DNA from: Pseudofabraea citricarpa | Lineage: Eukaryota > Ascomycota > Leotiomycetes > Helotiales > Dermateaceae | Assembly: GCA_029641185.1 (NCBI GenBank) | Contig: JAPWGK010000013.1 | Location: forward strand, 558,001-622,000 | DNA length: 64,000 nucleotides | Reading direction: 5' to 3' | Shown here: positions 33,275 to 44,421 of the stretch, piece after piece | Numbering within the stretch: position 1 is the stretch's first letter | How the letters are laid out: every line of letters starts with the position of its first letter | Program-made: the position numbers and the translations under genes | The notes under the pieces: generated by a model | What the model was told of the DNA's origin: nothing | Databases searched by the model: none | Seen by the model: the letters and a program-made list of their open reading frames with translations, nothing else

Positions 33275-34656
33275 CTATAGCTTTGACCCCTTTAGTGAAG
33301 CATGCGTCTTCTCAGCCTCATCCAAGCGTGCTTGGTCGTATGCCAACGGGCAGATTTGGAAGAACCGTTCACGCTCACACCTCACAAATGCACTCCGCTT
33401 GTGTGGGAAATCCACAAACTTCTCAATATGAAAGCCGTGGGCATAGTCGTACGAGAGCACCTTACTGTTCGTCGCCTTAGGTTCGCCCACCAGACATGGC
33501 GTGCGTGGTTCGTCCAGGAACATGTAGTGCATCAGACTCGACCACCACGCGCTGACGCGGTGAGGGCCACGGAATCGCGTGTCGCCGACGAGCGAGTGTC
33601 GGCCGCGCTCATAATCGTGAGCATCGAAGTATGCGCCTAGTGTGTCTTCCTACGAGGGAAAAGTGTCAGTTCAGATCGCGGGTAGTTTTCCTTTTCGAAA
33701 GCGCATTCACGTACCTTGGCCCAGTAGACTTCAAAATAAGCAAAATAGGTATCCTCAAATTTGGCGAGAATCGTCAAGGTGTGTTTGTCGTTGTGTAGGT
33801 TCCGGAGATATTCGCGATGCTGGTCGAGAGTTCCGGTTTCGTTCCACCCTTGTGCGACTCGGGGGTCGTTCTGCCAGGTATGGAATAATCCCAGATGTTC
33901 TGAGTTCTCGTAATCTAGTGCCACCATGGAGAAATGTTCGTCCAAGTGAGGGATGTAGCGAGAGTAGATGGTCGATCCGGGTGTGGGTTTCGCAGGTCGG
34001 ATCGGGTGACGCGCATAGACTCTGGATTCGGGAAACTTGAGGCTAAAAGTATAATCCAGAGGCAGTGGTGGGAAGTTTGATAGTTGCGAGTTACTAGTTT
34101 GTAGTGTGTTGGTTTCGGGTGCCCAGATTGCACGTCGTCCAAAGGGCGACCCTGCTCCTTGCCAGAACGTACCTCTAAGAACGAGTACTTCGTTGGCTTT
34201 GGCGCTGGCATTGTCTGCTGGTGCTTCAGGGTGGTCAATCGCAAGGCCGACAGAGGCAAGGTCTCGTGCTAGAGCTTCTGCTTTTGGGCCCTCTAATTGG
34301 AGTCGGAAATACTCTTCTTCGGGTTGAAGAGAGACGATTGCATAGATGACCAGCCATAGTTGGCCGACGGTTGGTGGAAGTGAACTTGACCATCCAACCT
34401 TCGAGACTGGAGCCCTTCTAGCTCGGGCCCATGCGGTGTTGTTTCCTTGTGGTAGCTCATCTCCCTGCGAAAGCTGGCTAAAGTGGACTTCCGTGTTGTG
34501 TAGAGTTTCGGGCAATATAGCTGATTTTCGCTTCAGAGAGTTGATGGGCAGCAATTGAAGGGTGCTATCGGTCTGGGACTTGTGGATCTGGTAAGTGTTG
34601 TAGTATGGATGTGGCAATGCCAACTCAAAGTTCTCCCAGGTCTGGATGGCTGCCAT
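33275..34656 (-). CDS. sidF: SidF-like siderophore N5-hydroxyornithine acyltransferase
   Basis: Exons 34656-33715 and 33649-33275 (intron 65 nt); 438 residues. The C-terminal half is the GNAT-type IucA/SidF acyltransferase domain: [69 protein letters not shown] and [10 protein letters not shown]. These are conserved in the fungal SidF/SidL group. The protein ends GSKL, a PTS1; A. fumigatus SidF (anhydromevalonyl-CoA transacylase for fusarinine and TAFC) is peroxisomal, while SidL (acetyl transfer for ferricrocin) is cytosolic, so SidF is favoured. Five exact ATCWGATAA sites lie 374-643 bases upstream, as expected for a gene repressed by the SreA-type GATA factor under iron. No SidD-like NRPS is in the window. 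Confidence 0.85.
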
Positions 34657-35716
34657 GTTTGCTATGATGTTCAACGGGTCGGGTCGTAACGTAGCTTGAG
34701 GGTTGATTGTTGATTGCAAGGAGGGACCAGAGGTGAGAACAGAGATCAGAACTTTTTGTTCACGAGCTCCTTGCGAAGACGGAGTAAGATCAAAGGCCAG
34801 GATGCGGGCGGCCCCTCTTTCGAGGAGGAAGAGGAAGGGGTTCGCATTGCAACGACATGGCTTGCTTGTTACTTACCTGCTTCTTCGGCCACCGACCGAA
34901 TCAATTGCCTGCCGAGGTTCGACAAGCCCAGCAAACCCAGCAAGATGCAAGCCGGAGATCAGGTCAGGATGCTGCGCTGTGCTGTGTTGTGCTGTGCTGT
35001 GCTGTAGTGACGAGTTTCGCTTAGCCGAGATCAGATAAGTGATGCTTGCGGGGCGGCGAGAAGTTTTTTCACATCTGATAAGTGGCACGAAGGGGATCTG
35101 ATAACCATGATTCGTCGTCCGTCGCCCGGAGTTTCCCAGGAATCCCATCTGATAACTCAAACCCGACAGCTCTCAGATCCACCTGCCCACCATCGACTTT
35201 CCACTTGCCCTCTTTCATCGCCTGCCGTGCTTGGCGCGGGTTGAAATGCCGTAATGCTTATTGCGTCTTCCTGGGCAGCTGGGCAGTCTTTTATCAGATG
35301 GCCACGTCTCACTTTGTCATTATCAAGAATCACCAGTCTTGAATCTGTGCATCGATATTTAATTGTAGCAGTACGGTACCTAGGTACGTACATAGACAAA
35401 GGATCAGCTTGATCAGCTTCTTCGTCCCGAGTTTGTTTCTATGCCCACCTTCCGAAGACATCAAGCTTTCTCTACAGTATGGTCCATGCTTGACGATTGG
35501 TTATTAATACTACTTGAGCTCAATCCCTCCTCCATGGTAAAATCTACTTTGATCGTAGTAAGTGGTGGACATAGGTAGACGGGTTGCTTTCGTGGAACGC
35601 TAAACGAATCCAGGTTGCCAATTAACGTTGACGCAAGCTTGGTATTCCCAGGTGCCGAGCAAGGCTATCCGCTATTGTGAACTACCGCTTCAAATTCCCA
35701 TACCTGAAATCATCCC
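34657..35716. other. Promoter region of sidF-like gene and 3' flank of THI80
   Basis: About 1.06 kb with no supported coding region. It holds a GCTGT/GTTGT simple repeat at about 34971-35006 and the five SRE sites listed separately. Confidence 0.65.
35030..35299. promoter_or_regulatory. Cluster of five ATCWGATAA iron-responsive (SreA/SRE-type GATA) sites
   Basis: Exact matches at 35030-35038 (ATCAGATAA), 35073-35081, 35096-35104, 35147-35155 (ATCTGATAA) and, on the opposite strand, 35291-35299 (TTATCAGAT). ATCWGATAA is the extended GATA site bound by the SreA/SRE/Urbs1/Fep1 iron regulators. About one such nonamer is expected by chance in the entire 64 kb on both strands; here five fall in 270 bases, upstream of a siderophore gene. 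Confidence 0.85.
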
Positions 35717-37183
35717 TCAGATCTCTGCAGGATCTCGAACATGCTCGACTGAGGTATCTTCCAATACTTCAACAAGCGAAGGGGTCAATGCCAACACCTC
35801 CATTTGAGCCTCAAGACCACTACTACCAACCGACGTCTTTGGCGAGCCTTGAGGAATTGCCTCCCTCTTTTTTTCGTCTTCTAATGTCTTTTCTGGATCT
35901 GCTTCAGATACGGATGAAACATCTTTATTGACCCATAGTGAAGTAACGACGGCTGCGCCATCCCAATCACTTCCGTCCATGGTAGCTCCATGAGGCGGCT
36001 TGCTTTTATTGTAATATCTAGCACCGTTCAATGAAGTGTTGTTCGCGCGGCCGATACCTGGATAGGCTACAGTAGAACCGAAACTATCATCCTCAGGCTC
36101 GCGCTTGATCTTTACGTCCGTCAAAGGCTCGCTCTTGATCTTTACATCCGCCAAAGCATCCTCCTTTTTTAATGCAGGGACAGGTTCGTCGGAAGGCGCA
36201 ACTTTCAGGTCGATCGTAAATAGGACATCATGGCTGGTTGTTATGTGAACATATCTATCCTCGACATGATTACTTGTGCTCATTTGATATCCGAAGCTGG
36301 TGACCCAATTGGCAACATTCCACCTCAAGCCATGCGTCGTAACCATCGATGGCTCTTTCATGGGTATAATGCCAATGTGTTCGCCGAGCCATTCATCTTT
36401 CACTTGGATCAAGTGGTCACCAGCCTTCAGGACCATGCTGATATTCTCAGAAGAAAGGAGAAACATCCTGCCCTGCGCATATAAAGGATCTTGCTGGAAA
36501 AAGTACATGTGATGTAATGTGGACATCCCCTGGTCCAGTCGACCACCCACACCACCAATAACCACTATATCACGGTTAGTACCACTCAATGGCAGTGGGG
36601 CTACCCGCACATCGTCTTCGGCTGTGATTGCTGCCTTGACGTTCAAGCGACAGACTTGAGCGGTATATTTTTTGCACTCGATGTAGGCGCGCTGGCTCTG
36701 CCTGTCCCATCTCCGCAGAAAGCTTACTGCTTTATGGAAATCGGTCGTGTCCTGGTCCGAGTCGTAGATGAGTTGAGATCCATGTCTTTCCCAGTATCGC
36801 CTAGGTACCTGCTCGAGGGAATCAAGATCTCCGATTATGATATCCAGATCCTAGAACAAGTCAAAAGAAGTCATTACACACGCGAAGACGCTTACCAGTG
36901 CGTTAGGGTTTTCCATATGGTCGCGCGCTTCCCATTCAGGAATTATTTTTTCAAAGACCCGGTTTGCACCACCGTCGGCAGCTATAGTGATGATTGCTAG
37001 GAGTAGGTCAGCGTGGTTCCATAGTGGGAACATGTAGGACTTACAGTTGTCCCAGACTCTTTTGTAGACTGGGCTTGGAAGCGGCAACTCTTGATTGAGA
37101 ACCACAACAGCAAAGTCACGGTGTAGCTTATACTTAACATCCCGAGCGCGGAATATGTCACTCGGGGTCCACATTACCAACAT
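35717..37183 (-). CDS. THI80: Thiamine pyrophosphokinase with a long C-terminal extension
   Basis: Exons 37183-37045, 36996-36896 and 36850-35717; 457 residues. The catalytic half shows AVVVLNQELPL, IAADGGANRVF, DIIIGDLDSLEQVP, DSDQDTTDFHKAV and VVIGGVGGRLDQGMSTLHHM, then the thiamine-binding half with THGLRWNV and GYQMSTSNHVEDRYVHITT. The enzyme transfers pyrophosphate from ATP to thiamine in the cytosol. The usual family end is near VLFTIDL (residue 295); here about 160 more residues follow without a stop, acidic and low in complexity, with a duplicated DVKIKxEP segment (about 315-332) that fits the SUMO consensus. Intron 1 (37044-36997, 48 nt) is stop-free and in frame; splicing restores WDNSIITIAADGG. 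The gene diverges from MIA40. Confidence 0.88.
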
Positions 37184-37568
37184 GCTGATCGTCTGTTGGG
37201 TAAAAGCTGTAGTGGAAAATGGAAAAGACGATAGTCAAAGTTTATGCCTGGTCCCTTGATATATATAAAGCAGAAAAGTAAGGTGGTCTCTGGAGTTGTC
37301 AATAGTAAAGTTGCCTATGAGAGAAAGAAGATGGAACGGAAGTGCTACTAGTCAGTCATACCTACACCTTCCTTATCGAAATCGAGCCCAGCCGCCCAGC
37401 CCTGCACAAACATCAAAGTCACATGACCGGCGGAGGTGCGGTCCAAAAAAAACGAGGATGCTGACAAAACATACCAATAACCAAGCTTCGAAGCTCCTCC
37501 ACGATCTTTTCCTTTGTACATTGTATCAGTGGCTGGTAGGACTCTCTTTAAAGTCGAAATCTTTCACA
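37184..37568. promoter_or_regulatory. Divergent promoter region, THI80 / MIA40
   Basis: 385 bases between two start codons on opposite strands. A TATATATAAA-like element is present at about 37258-37268. A longer upstream frame continuous with MIA40 exists but its residues are not presequence-like. Confidence 0.5.
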
Positions 37569-38601
37569 ATGTTTAAATCAGCAATGCGAACAGCGCCGCG
37601 GCGCATATTGCCTTCACGATTCGCTATCAAACCAAGCTCGCCACGAAGGTTCCTGAGCACAGCACCACCGACACAGAAGTCCCGGAGCTGGAAGAGCAGT
37701 GCTCTAAGATGGGGATTGGCAGGAGGTGTGGTGTACTATTACAACACAAGTACTGCATTTGCGGAGGAACCGGAAGGTAAGCTGGCCAGGTTTAGGAGGT
37801 CCGCGACATACTAACGCAACATCTGCGCAGGTGCGATTCAACAACTGGGCGATTCGATTCAGAATGTCGCAGAATCTAAATTACCGACCGTTGAAGCAAT
37901 TGTGGAAGAGAAAAGATTACGGCAGGCACAGCTAGCAGAGGAGCAGAAGAGAGAGCAAGAGAAAGCGTCAATTGCACAAGGACAAGCTGAGGAAGCAGAG
38001 GCAGGCGAGGGGGTAAAGGAAGGCGAGGGAGCAAAGGAGGCCGAGGGGGAATCTGACGGTCTGGATCAATTGGAAGACGAAGCAGACGCTCAAGGTGCTT
38101 TCAACCCGGTAACTGGTGAAATCAATTGGGATTGCCCATGCCTGGGTGGAATGGCACATGGGCCATGCGGTGAGGAGTTCAGGGCAGCATTTAGCTGTTT
38201 TGTTTATTCAAAAGAGGAACCAAAGGGTGTTGAGTGTATAGAGAAGTTCAAGTGAGTACCGTCAACAATTTGGGGGAGAAGGATAAGGCTAATGGCAGAA
38301 CAGGGGCATGCAAGATTGTTTCCGCGAGCATCCTGAAGTTTACGGATCTGAGCTAGATGAGGATGAGGTCGAAGAAGAGCTCCATGCACGGGACGAAGCA
38401 AAGGCATCAGAGAACGCGGATGCACCAGATACACCACAAACCACCCAAAAAATCACTCCGGAGACTACTGAGAAAGATGTGGCAACCAATGAAGAGCCGC
38501 ACCGGGATACTCAGAGTACAAAATCCCCTGCTCCAGCACCAAGTGTTGAGGAGGTGGAAGAATTGGTTCCCAGAGCAGCACATGACGCCTCGGCCAAGTA
38601 G
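37569..38601 (+). CDS. MIA40: Mitochondrial intermembrane-space import and assembly protein Mia40 (Tim40)
   Basis: Exons 37569-37776, 37831-38251 and 38304-38601; 308 residues. Residues 1-45 form an Arg-rich presequence, followed by a hydrophobic anchor ([11 protein letters not shown]). After an acidic, Glu/Lys-rich linker comes the catalytic domain: [12 protein letters not shown], then twin CX9C pairs ([11 protein letters not shown] and CIEKFKGMQDC) and FREHPEVY. The CPC cysteines oxidise small intermembrane-space proteins and pass electrons to Erv1. The last intron falls inside the second CX9C motif, and the splice restores the exact nine-residue spacing. The tail is acidic and Thr/Pro-rich. 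The start at 37569 is chosen because it opens the presequence. Confidence 0.93.
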
Positions 38602-39096
38602 AACGGTAGAACGTAATTGGAAGAAAAAGTTGTACATGATGTACCAAAACACACTATGGATACAAAAGGAGTTCTTGTAATAATAGATTGTACAAAAAAT
38701 GAAATCTCCCAAAGGCCTTTGTTCGACTTCCGAGGAGTGCATCGAGGCAAAACTTAGACCGACAAGACTTTGTGTATTATCACCATAATGGTACCTGAGC
38801 CAGTGGCTGGATTTGCCTCGCACCAGAGTAATTAGATGGCATTCTCGATCCAGCTACGAGCCATATTCTCGAACTTGGCTTTGCTAGTGGCCGATGGTGG
38901 TGGCAAGCGAGCTGACGAATCTACATTCTAGGCCAGTGGCGTGAGATCAGGTTCAAATGTATACCGGTAATCTATCCTTATTTGCAAGAATGATTGGGAA
39001 TTCGAGAAGGATAAAGGAATGAGAGCTCTTCATTTAGACCTCTCTTAGGCTCCTCAAGCCTTACTCCTTCGTTGTTCAAACTCTATCACTATCAAG
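38602..39096. other. Intergenic, 3' flank of MIA40 and promoter of SMP-30-like gene
   Basis: About 500 bases; no gene, repeat or RNA recognised. Confidence 0.6.
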
Positions 39097-40185
39097 ATGA
39101 TGCTCCTCGCTCCACTCGTTGCCCTCCTCGCTGTGACAACAGCTAAGGATCTGCCCCCAAAAATCCTTCACGAGTTCAGTAACCCGACTTGGCTTGAGAA
39201 CATCGCCATTCGCTCAAATTCCCAACTTCTTACCACGCTCATTGCGCCTGCGCCGATTCTCTACCAGGTCGACCCATCTACTTCCAATGCCACCCCGAAA
39301 GCCATTTTTGACTTCACAAGCGAGAACAAGAAAGGGCTACTAGGCATCACTGAAGGCCTAAGCGACCAATTCTACATAATAGCATCTAACGTGTCCCTTG
39401 TGCCTGTTGATTTTGCTCCTGGCACTGGCTCGGTTTATAATGTTGATCTCACCTCAGCTACACCAAAAGTTAAGAAAGTAGTTGATATCCCACTCGCGGA
39501 TTTTGCGAACGGCATAGCAACTCTCTCTGTCACACAAGGGCTTGCTATCTTTGCAGATTCCTTGAAAGGTGTCATCTGGCTCTTGAACACGAATACTGGA
39601 GCCTATAGAGTTTTACTCGATGAGCCTGAAATGAAATATCCAGCCGGTGCAGCACTCCCACTTGGAGTCAATGGGGTGAAGATATCCTCCTCGTCGAAAG
39701 GAAAATCGAAGAGAGACAAGGGGAAAGACGGCGGTGATGATAAAGGAAAAGATGATGGCAAGGGCAATGATGACGGCAAGGGCAAAAACGATGATAAGAA
39801 CAAGGATGTCGTGTACATCTACTTCTCCAACACGGCTGCAGCGCTCTTCTGTCGAGTCCCCTTCTCTCTTTCGACACTTACCAAGACTGGTAATGTCGAG
39901 GTACTTGCCAGTGGTCATCAACTGGATGACTTTGACCTGGACGAGGATCGCGGATTTGCTTATCTCAGTGCGGGAGGTGAAAATTCCATCCTTCGGGTCC
40001 CTCTGGCTGGAGGACCGGTGGTGAAAGTACTTGGTGGTCAAAACGATACCCTTGTTGCTGGCCCTACAGCAGTGGTGGTCGCGAAAGATATCGCATATGT
40101 TGTAACAAACGGAGGGCTATTGGCTCCAGTGAATGGGCTTACCACTGGGGGAAGAGTCGTGTCTTTTAGTACCAAGGATTCCTGA
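39097..40185 (+). CDS. Secreted SMP-30/gluconolactonase-like beta-propeller protein
   Basis: Single exon, 362 residues with a signal peptide (MMLLAPLVALLAVTTA). The N-terminal NPTWLENIAIRSNSQLLTT and the repeated propeller strands (GITEGLSDQFYII, GIATLSVTQGLAIFAD, LDDFDLDEDRGFAYLS, AGPTAVVV) fit the fungal six-bladed SMP-30-like group. Some relatives work in secondary metabolism, including hetero-Diels-Alder type catalysts, but most have no known function. Residues about 198-238 are an unusual insertion of Lys, Asp and Gly (GKDDGKGNDDGKGK-like) splitting two blades. No partner biosynthetic gene is near, so I leave the function open. Confidence 0.75.
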   Translation: MMLLAPLVALLAVTTAKDLPPKILHEFSNPTWLENIAIRSNSQLLTTLIAPAPILYQVDPSTSNATPKAIFDFTSENKKGLLGITEGLSDQFYIIASNVSLVPVDFAPGTGSVYNVDLTSATPKVKKVVDIPLADFANGIATLSVTQGLAIFADSLKGVIWLLNTNTGAYRVLLDEPEMKYPAGAALPLGVNGVKISSSSKGKSKRDKGKDGGDDKGKDDGKGNDDGKGKNDDKNKDVVYIYFSNTAAALFCRVPFSLSTLTKTGNVEVLASGHQLDDFDLDEDRGFAYLSAGGENSILRVPLAGGPVVKVLGGQNDTLVAGPTAVVVAKDIAYVVTNGGLLAPVNGLTTGGRVVSFSTKDS

Positions 40186-40577
40186 AGGAGAGCTCGTGAA
40201 TCCTGTACTGAATATTGAAAATTCTGACTTAACCACAATGCTAGATAGATGCAGACAAAAATCATGCATCAAAGGTTGGAGATGATGTGACCATGGAGGT
40301 GTTCGTGACTTGTGACTAACCATGTTAGTGCTGTATTCCTCATCTAGAACTCAAGTGACGAAACTACGTCATAGGTCGAAGATCAGTTTCTTAACCGCAT
40401 TGGGGCAGCTCCAAGCCACAGCCTTCCTTGCTTGTGACATCGCAAAAGCACACGACTTCTTCCGACCTCAACTCTTTCGTGATCATCATCAATCTCAATC
40501 TCAAAACCAAGCCAGCTTTCTTTACCCTCTCTCTTCACCTACATCCCCATCTACCTCTTCGCCTCCTCTAGTTCATC
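40186..40577. other. Intergenic, promoter of OM14-like gene
   Basis: About 390 bases, ending in a C/T-rich leader (about 40500-40570) typical of well-expressed fungal genes. Nothing else seen. Confidence 0.55.
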
Positions 40578-41217
40578 ATGTCATACGCAGCCGCCGCAGC
40601 TAAGGGCCCAAAGCAGTCCGCTGATGAGGTACATAGCCTGCGCGACACATCACGGGAGATATGATAGCTAACAGCATTGCAGAAGCGTGCCCCAGCTCCT
40701 CCGGAGGTTATCCACTCAGAAGCTGCATCCACCTCGTCGCTCATCGACGTTGATACCGAATCCGTCCACACTGTGCCTTCCGATTATGCCTCGCAGGAAA
40801 TCAAGACTGATTCCCAGAAGGAGCGTATCGAGCGGGAAGCCGAGCAGTTCGAAGCCAAGGCTAAGGCTGAGTTAGAGCGTGCTGAGAAGGAATTTCAGAA
40901 GAAGGAGAAGGATGCGAAGGCTAAGGCCAAGAAGGCTGCCAACCGTATCGAGGCCAACAGCGACAACCCGGTGTTCATCGGCAATGCTATCGCTGTTGTT
41001 GGTCTCAGTGCAGGTCTCGGATTCGGTGCTTACAGAAAATACGCTGCTGGCGAATTGACCTGGAAGGTTGTTGGTGCTTGGACCGGCTTGGTTGGTCTAT
41101 TTGCTGCCGGTGATTACTACCTGAGCCAGTAAGTTTCTTCATTTTTGGAGCCAATTTCCTTAGGCTAATCAAGGTTATAGGTACTTGTTCAAGAACAAGT
41201 ATCCTCCGAAGAAGTAG
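40578..41217 (+). CDS. OM14-like mitochondrial outer membrane protein
   Basis: Exons 40578-40628, 40683-41128 and 41181-41217; 177 residues. It starts MSYAAAAAKGPKQS, continues through an acidic Ser-rich part and a charged helix (about 65-105, KERIEREAEQFEAKAKAELE), and ends with two or three closely spaced hydrophobic segments (VFIGNAIAVVGLSAGLGFGAY, VVGAWTGLVGLFAAGDYY) and a basic tail KNKYPPKK. This layout is that of the fungal OM14 C-terminal domain proteins, which anchor in the mitochondrial outer membrane; yeast OM14 serves as a receptor for cytosolic ribosomes. The third exon supplies only the last 12 codons. Confidence 0.75.
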
Positions 41218-41862
41218 ATGATGGTTCCTGGATGCATTTGGGATGCTTTGTTCTGATATCGGCGTGGGCGTGGGCTGGATAGGGGTTCTATCTCCTTGCG
41301 AATTTTCTTGTCTCCTTGCATACTCTCGGCTCTTTTTTCTGAAGCTATATTGATTCCCGAATTCATACATCTCTCGCCTTCCTTCTTTCTCGAAGATTTT
41401 TCCCTAGCCTTGTAGATAAGGACAGTAATGCTGAATGGCCTATGGATTCTATGGATTTTTTACCACTCAACTTCAGTATTTAACCGAGCTAAGCAGTGAA
41501 CAATCATTTGATATGCACGGTAGGAAGAAGCAGGATCTTCCGGCGAGGAAGGCTCGACACAGATGATTTACAATAGCGCCGCTTCATTTCTCAGTGCTTT
41601 CCCAATTCTCACCATTCTCATCCTGTTTTCTATCTCCGTTCTATGTTCATACTATAGTATGTTTATTACTGTTTCCCCAGTTTACCCGTTGAGCTATCCC
41701 CTCCAGGGAAATTCTATAACTTTTTCCATGGCACTCGCATGTGGCCAATCAAAACAAGTCTAATTCGGGTATCTAATTCATCCTCGATTTTGCTACTGAT
41801 ATTTTTTTTCAACAAAATCTTTTCGCGAGTATATATGTGTGCCCAAGCAAAATATCCCCAAC
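41218..41862. other. Convergent 3' intergenic region (OM14-like / ade16)
   Basis: About 645 bases between two stop codons, AT-rich on the right. No supported coding region. Confidence 0.6.
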
Positions 41863-43794
41863 TTAATGATGGAACAATCTGATCGATTGCTCGATGAAGG
41901 TAATCCCCAATTTTTCCGCGGTCTCAAAAACTGCCGAATCATTCTGGCTTCCGCTTGGTGCTGCGATGTACTTCGCTCCTGATCGACCAGCTCTGTAGAC
42001 ATTGTCGATGAATGGGAACTAGAAACTATTAGTGGGTGATACTGCAACCACTAAGGTGTACTTACGAATGCGTCACTGGAGACAGCAACCTCCTTCAGCT
42101 TTCCAAGCCACTCTTCTCTCTCCTGCTCAGTGAACGCTTGAGGTACCTCCTCGAAGAAGGCCTCATAGCCTTCACGCTCAGGGCCATCCTTTGGTAATTG
42201 CCCACTGACAAGGAGATCAATTGCGTTGCTCTTGTCTGGTCGCTTAGTGCCCTTCTTCCACTTGATGCCGAGAACTCTTGGGTTGAAGCGTAACCACCAG
42301 TTATCAGCCTTATCACCGGCTAAACGAGTACAGTGGATGCGGGACTGTTGCCCAGCACCAAGACCAATGATTTGACCGTTCAAAGCATAGCATACTGAGT
42401 TACTTTGGGTATACTTCAAGGAAATAGTGGCAACGGTCAAGTCGCGGAGGGCAGCCTCAGACAACGGAGCAGAGTCCTTGGGGGTGATGATGGATGTGAA
42501 TGATTTAGGGGAGAGCTGATAGTCGTTGCGCTGCTGGGTCATGGTAATACCATAAACCGATCTAGATTCTTGCGCAGGGGGCTCGTATTCGGGGTCCATC
42601 TGAAGAACCAGGTATCTACCACCCTTCTTCTTCTTCAAGATCTCAAGAGCTGCATCTTCATAACCTGCAGCAATGACACCATCGGAAACCTCTCTCGAGA
42701 TGATCTTTGCAGTCGGTACATCAACGACATCGCTCAAAGCGATCATGTCACCAAAACTGCTCATGCGATCAGCTCCACGGGCACGAGCGTAAGCCTGCGC
42801 GAGAGGAGAGTTCTCAAGGCCCTCAATGTCGTCGACCATATAAACCTTTCGCTCATCGGCACTGAGAGGAACACCGATAGCTGCACCAGCAGGTGACACA
42901 TGCTTGAAACTGGCAGCAGCTGGACTTCCAAGAGCAGTCTTCAATTCCTTGACGAGAGGCCATGCGTTAAGAGCATCCAAAAGATTGATGTAGCCTGGAG
43001 ATCCGCACAGAACTTTGAATGGAAGATGTCCTGACTTGACAAAGGCTGCGGCAGGTTTTTGGTGAGGGTTAGCTCCATAACGAAGAGCTAATTGTTGGAC
43101 ACCATCAGCAGCATACTGCTTGCGGAAGAACCCAGAAATGGCAGTATCGTACTCAGCAGTATGCTCAAAAGCCTTAAGAGCATAGAGGTTTCTGCTACGC
43201 TCGGTGACTTCACCCTTCTCCAGCTCCTCAAGAAATCCAGGATAGTCTGCTGGGTCGCTCAAGATTGTGACCCTTGTATGGTTCTTTGCAGCAGCTCGAA
43301 TGAGAGTAACCCCTCCAATATCAATTTCCTCAACTGCTTCTGGGATAGTAACATTGATCTTCGAGATGGTGTCCTTGAATGGGTAGAGGTTGCAGATGAC
43401 ATAGTCGACCTTGTTGATGTTCTGCTCGGCGAGATCCTTTTCGTCCGAGGCAAGGTCGCGTGCGAGTATGCCAGCGTGGACGGCTGGGTGTAACGTCTTA
43501 ACACGCCCAGCCAACATCTCCGGTGCGTGGGTAATGGCAGAGACATCCCTAGCAGCTGGGTTAGTCCTTCCGACGCCATAGTCGCAGAAAGCATTACAGC
43601 GATAGAAAATAATTATGATGATGAAAAGGAAGGTTAGCTTACTCGACAGCGAACCCAGATTCTCTGATCATCTTTGCAGTACCACCGGAAGCAAGAAGAC
43701 GAACATTTTGCTTGATGAGTCCCTTTGCGAGATCAAGCAGCCCCGTCTTGTCATAAACTGAGATAATAGCGGTCTTGTTAGTTGTTGCAGACAT
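41863..43794 (-). CDS. ade16: Bifunctional AICAR transformylase / IMP cyclohydrolase
   Basis: Exons 43794-43643, 43548-42066 and 42018-41863; 596 residues. The N-terminal MGS-like IMP cyclohydrolase domain runs from [19 protein letters not shown] through [26 protein letters not shown] and [18 protein letters not shown]. The AICAR transformylase part contains [11 protein letters not shown], the catalytic Lys-His of [22 protein letters not shown] and [22 protein letters not shown]. It performs the last two steps of IMP synthesis in the cytosol. The small third exon encodes [19 protein letters not shown] and the C-terminal RLFHH, both standard for the family. Length fits yeast Ade16/17. It shares its upstream region with ade1. 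Confidence 0.95.
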
Positions 43795-44421
43795 CTCGGC
43801 GGTTGTAAAGTAAGAAGATGTCAAATGCTTTGTAAATGTTGTCGCGTCGTCAATCGCGGGGCACAAAAATTATCTGATGAAGCCTTGGAGGGGTAAGAAA
43901 GGAATTGTGGGGGGTATATGAAGGTGCCAGGGCTAAAGTCTTGCAGACCGCCTTTGCAGGGCACACGCTAAGCGGCGCTGTAGCTTACGCTGAAGCCAAA
44001 TATTGCTGGGCAGAAATATGGGCGCCTAGTACGACACGCACTTTGTTACTAATTACAGAGATTTAAATACTTTGAATCTAGAAAAGTATCTTATAAGGTA
44101 TATTTTTATTTGACGCCCTTTAATAGGATCTTTCAAGTTACAGTACTTAAGTAGTCTGTACCAAATGATATTTTAGAAAAGTGGGCCTAACTATTTTCGC
44201 GTGTGCCAATCAGTTCTTCAACCACTATAACACACGGGAGGTACGCTAGGGACACTCTTATATTTAGGCAGTTCCCTCCGCTACAGGAGTTCTTTTTTCT
44301 TCAACCACCCAAATAATCAATTCACACAAACCGTTAGGGTCAAGGCTCACAATCTCTGACCCCACCAAGAATAACTCGAATTTCACATCATCCCCCGCAC
44401 TCTTCGTTATTAGGTAGAACA
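43795..44421. promoter_or_regulatory. Shared divergent promoter of ade16 and ade1
   Basis: 627 bases between the two start codons, on opposite strands. The centre is AT-rich. I searched it for the yeast Bas1 core TGACTC and did not find it. No coding region is supported. Confidence 0.6.

Noticed and set aside
34971..35006. GCTGT repeat as a coding stretch
   Set aside because: The Cys/Ala/Val/Leu peptides it encodes lie in unsupported frames within a promoter region.
42570..43493. Plus-strand frames of 108 and 133 codons
   Set aside because: Shadows of the long ade16 exon 2.
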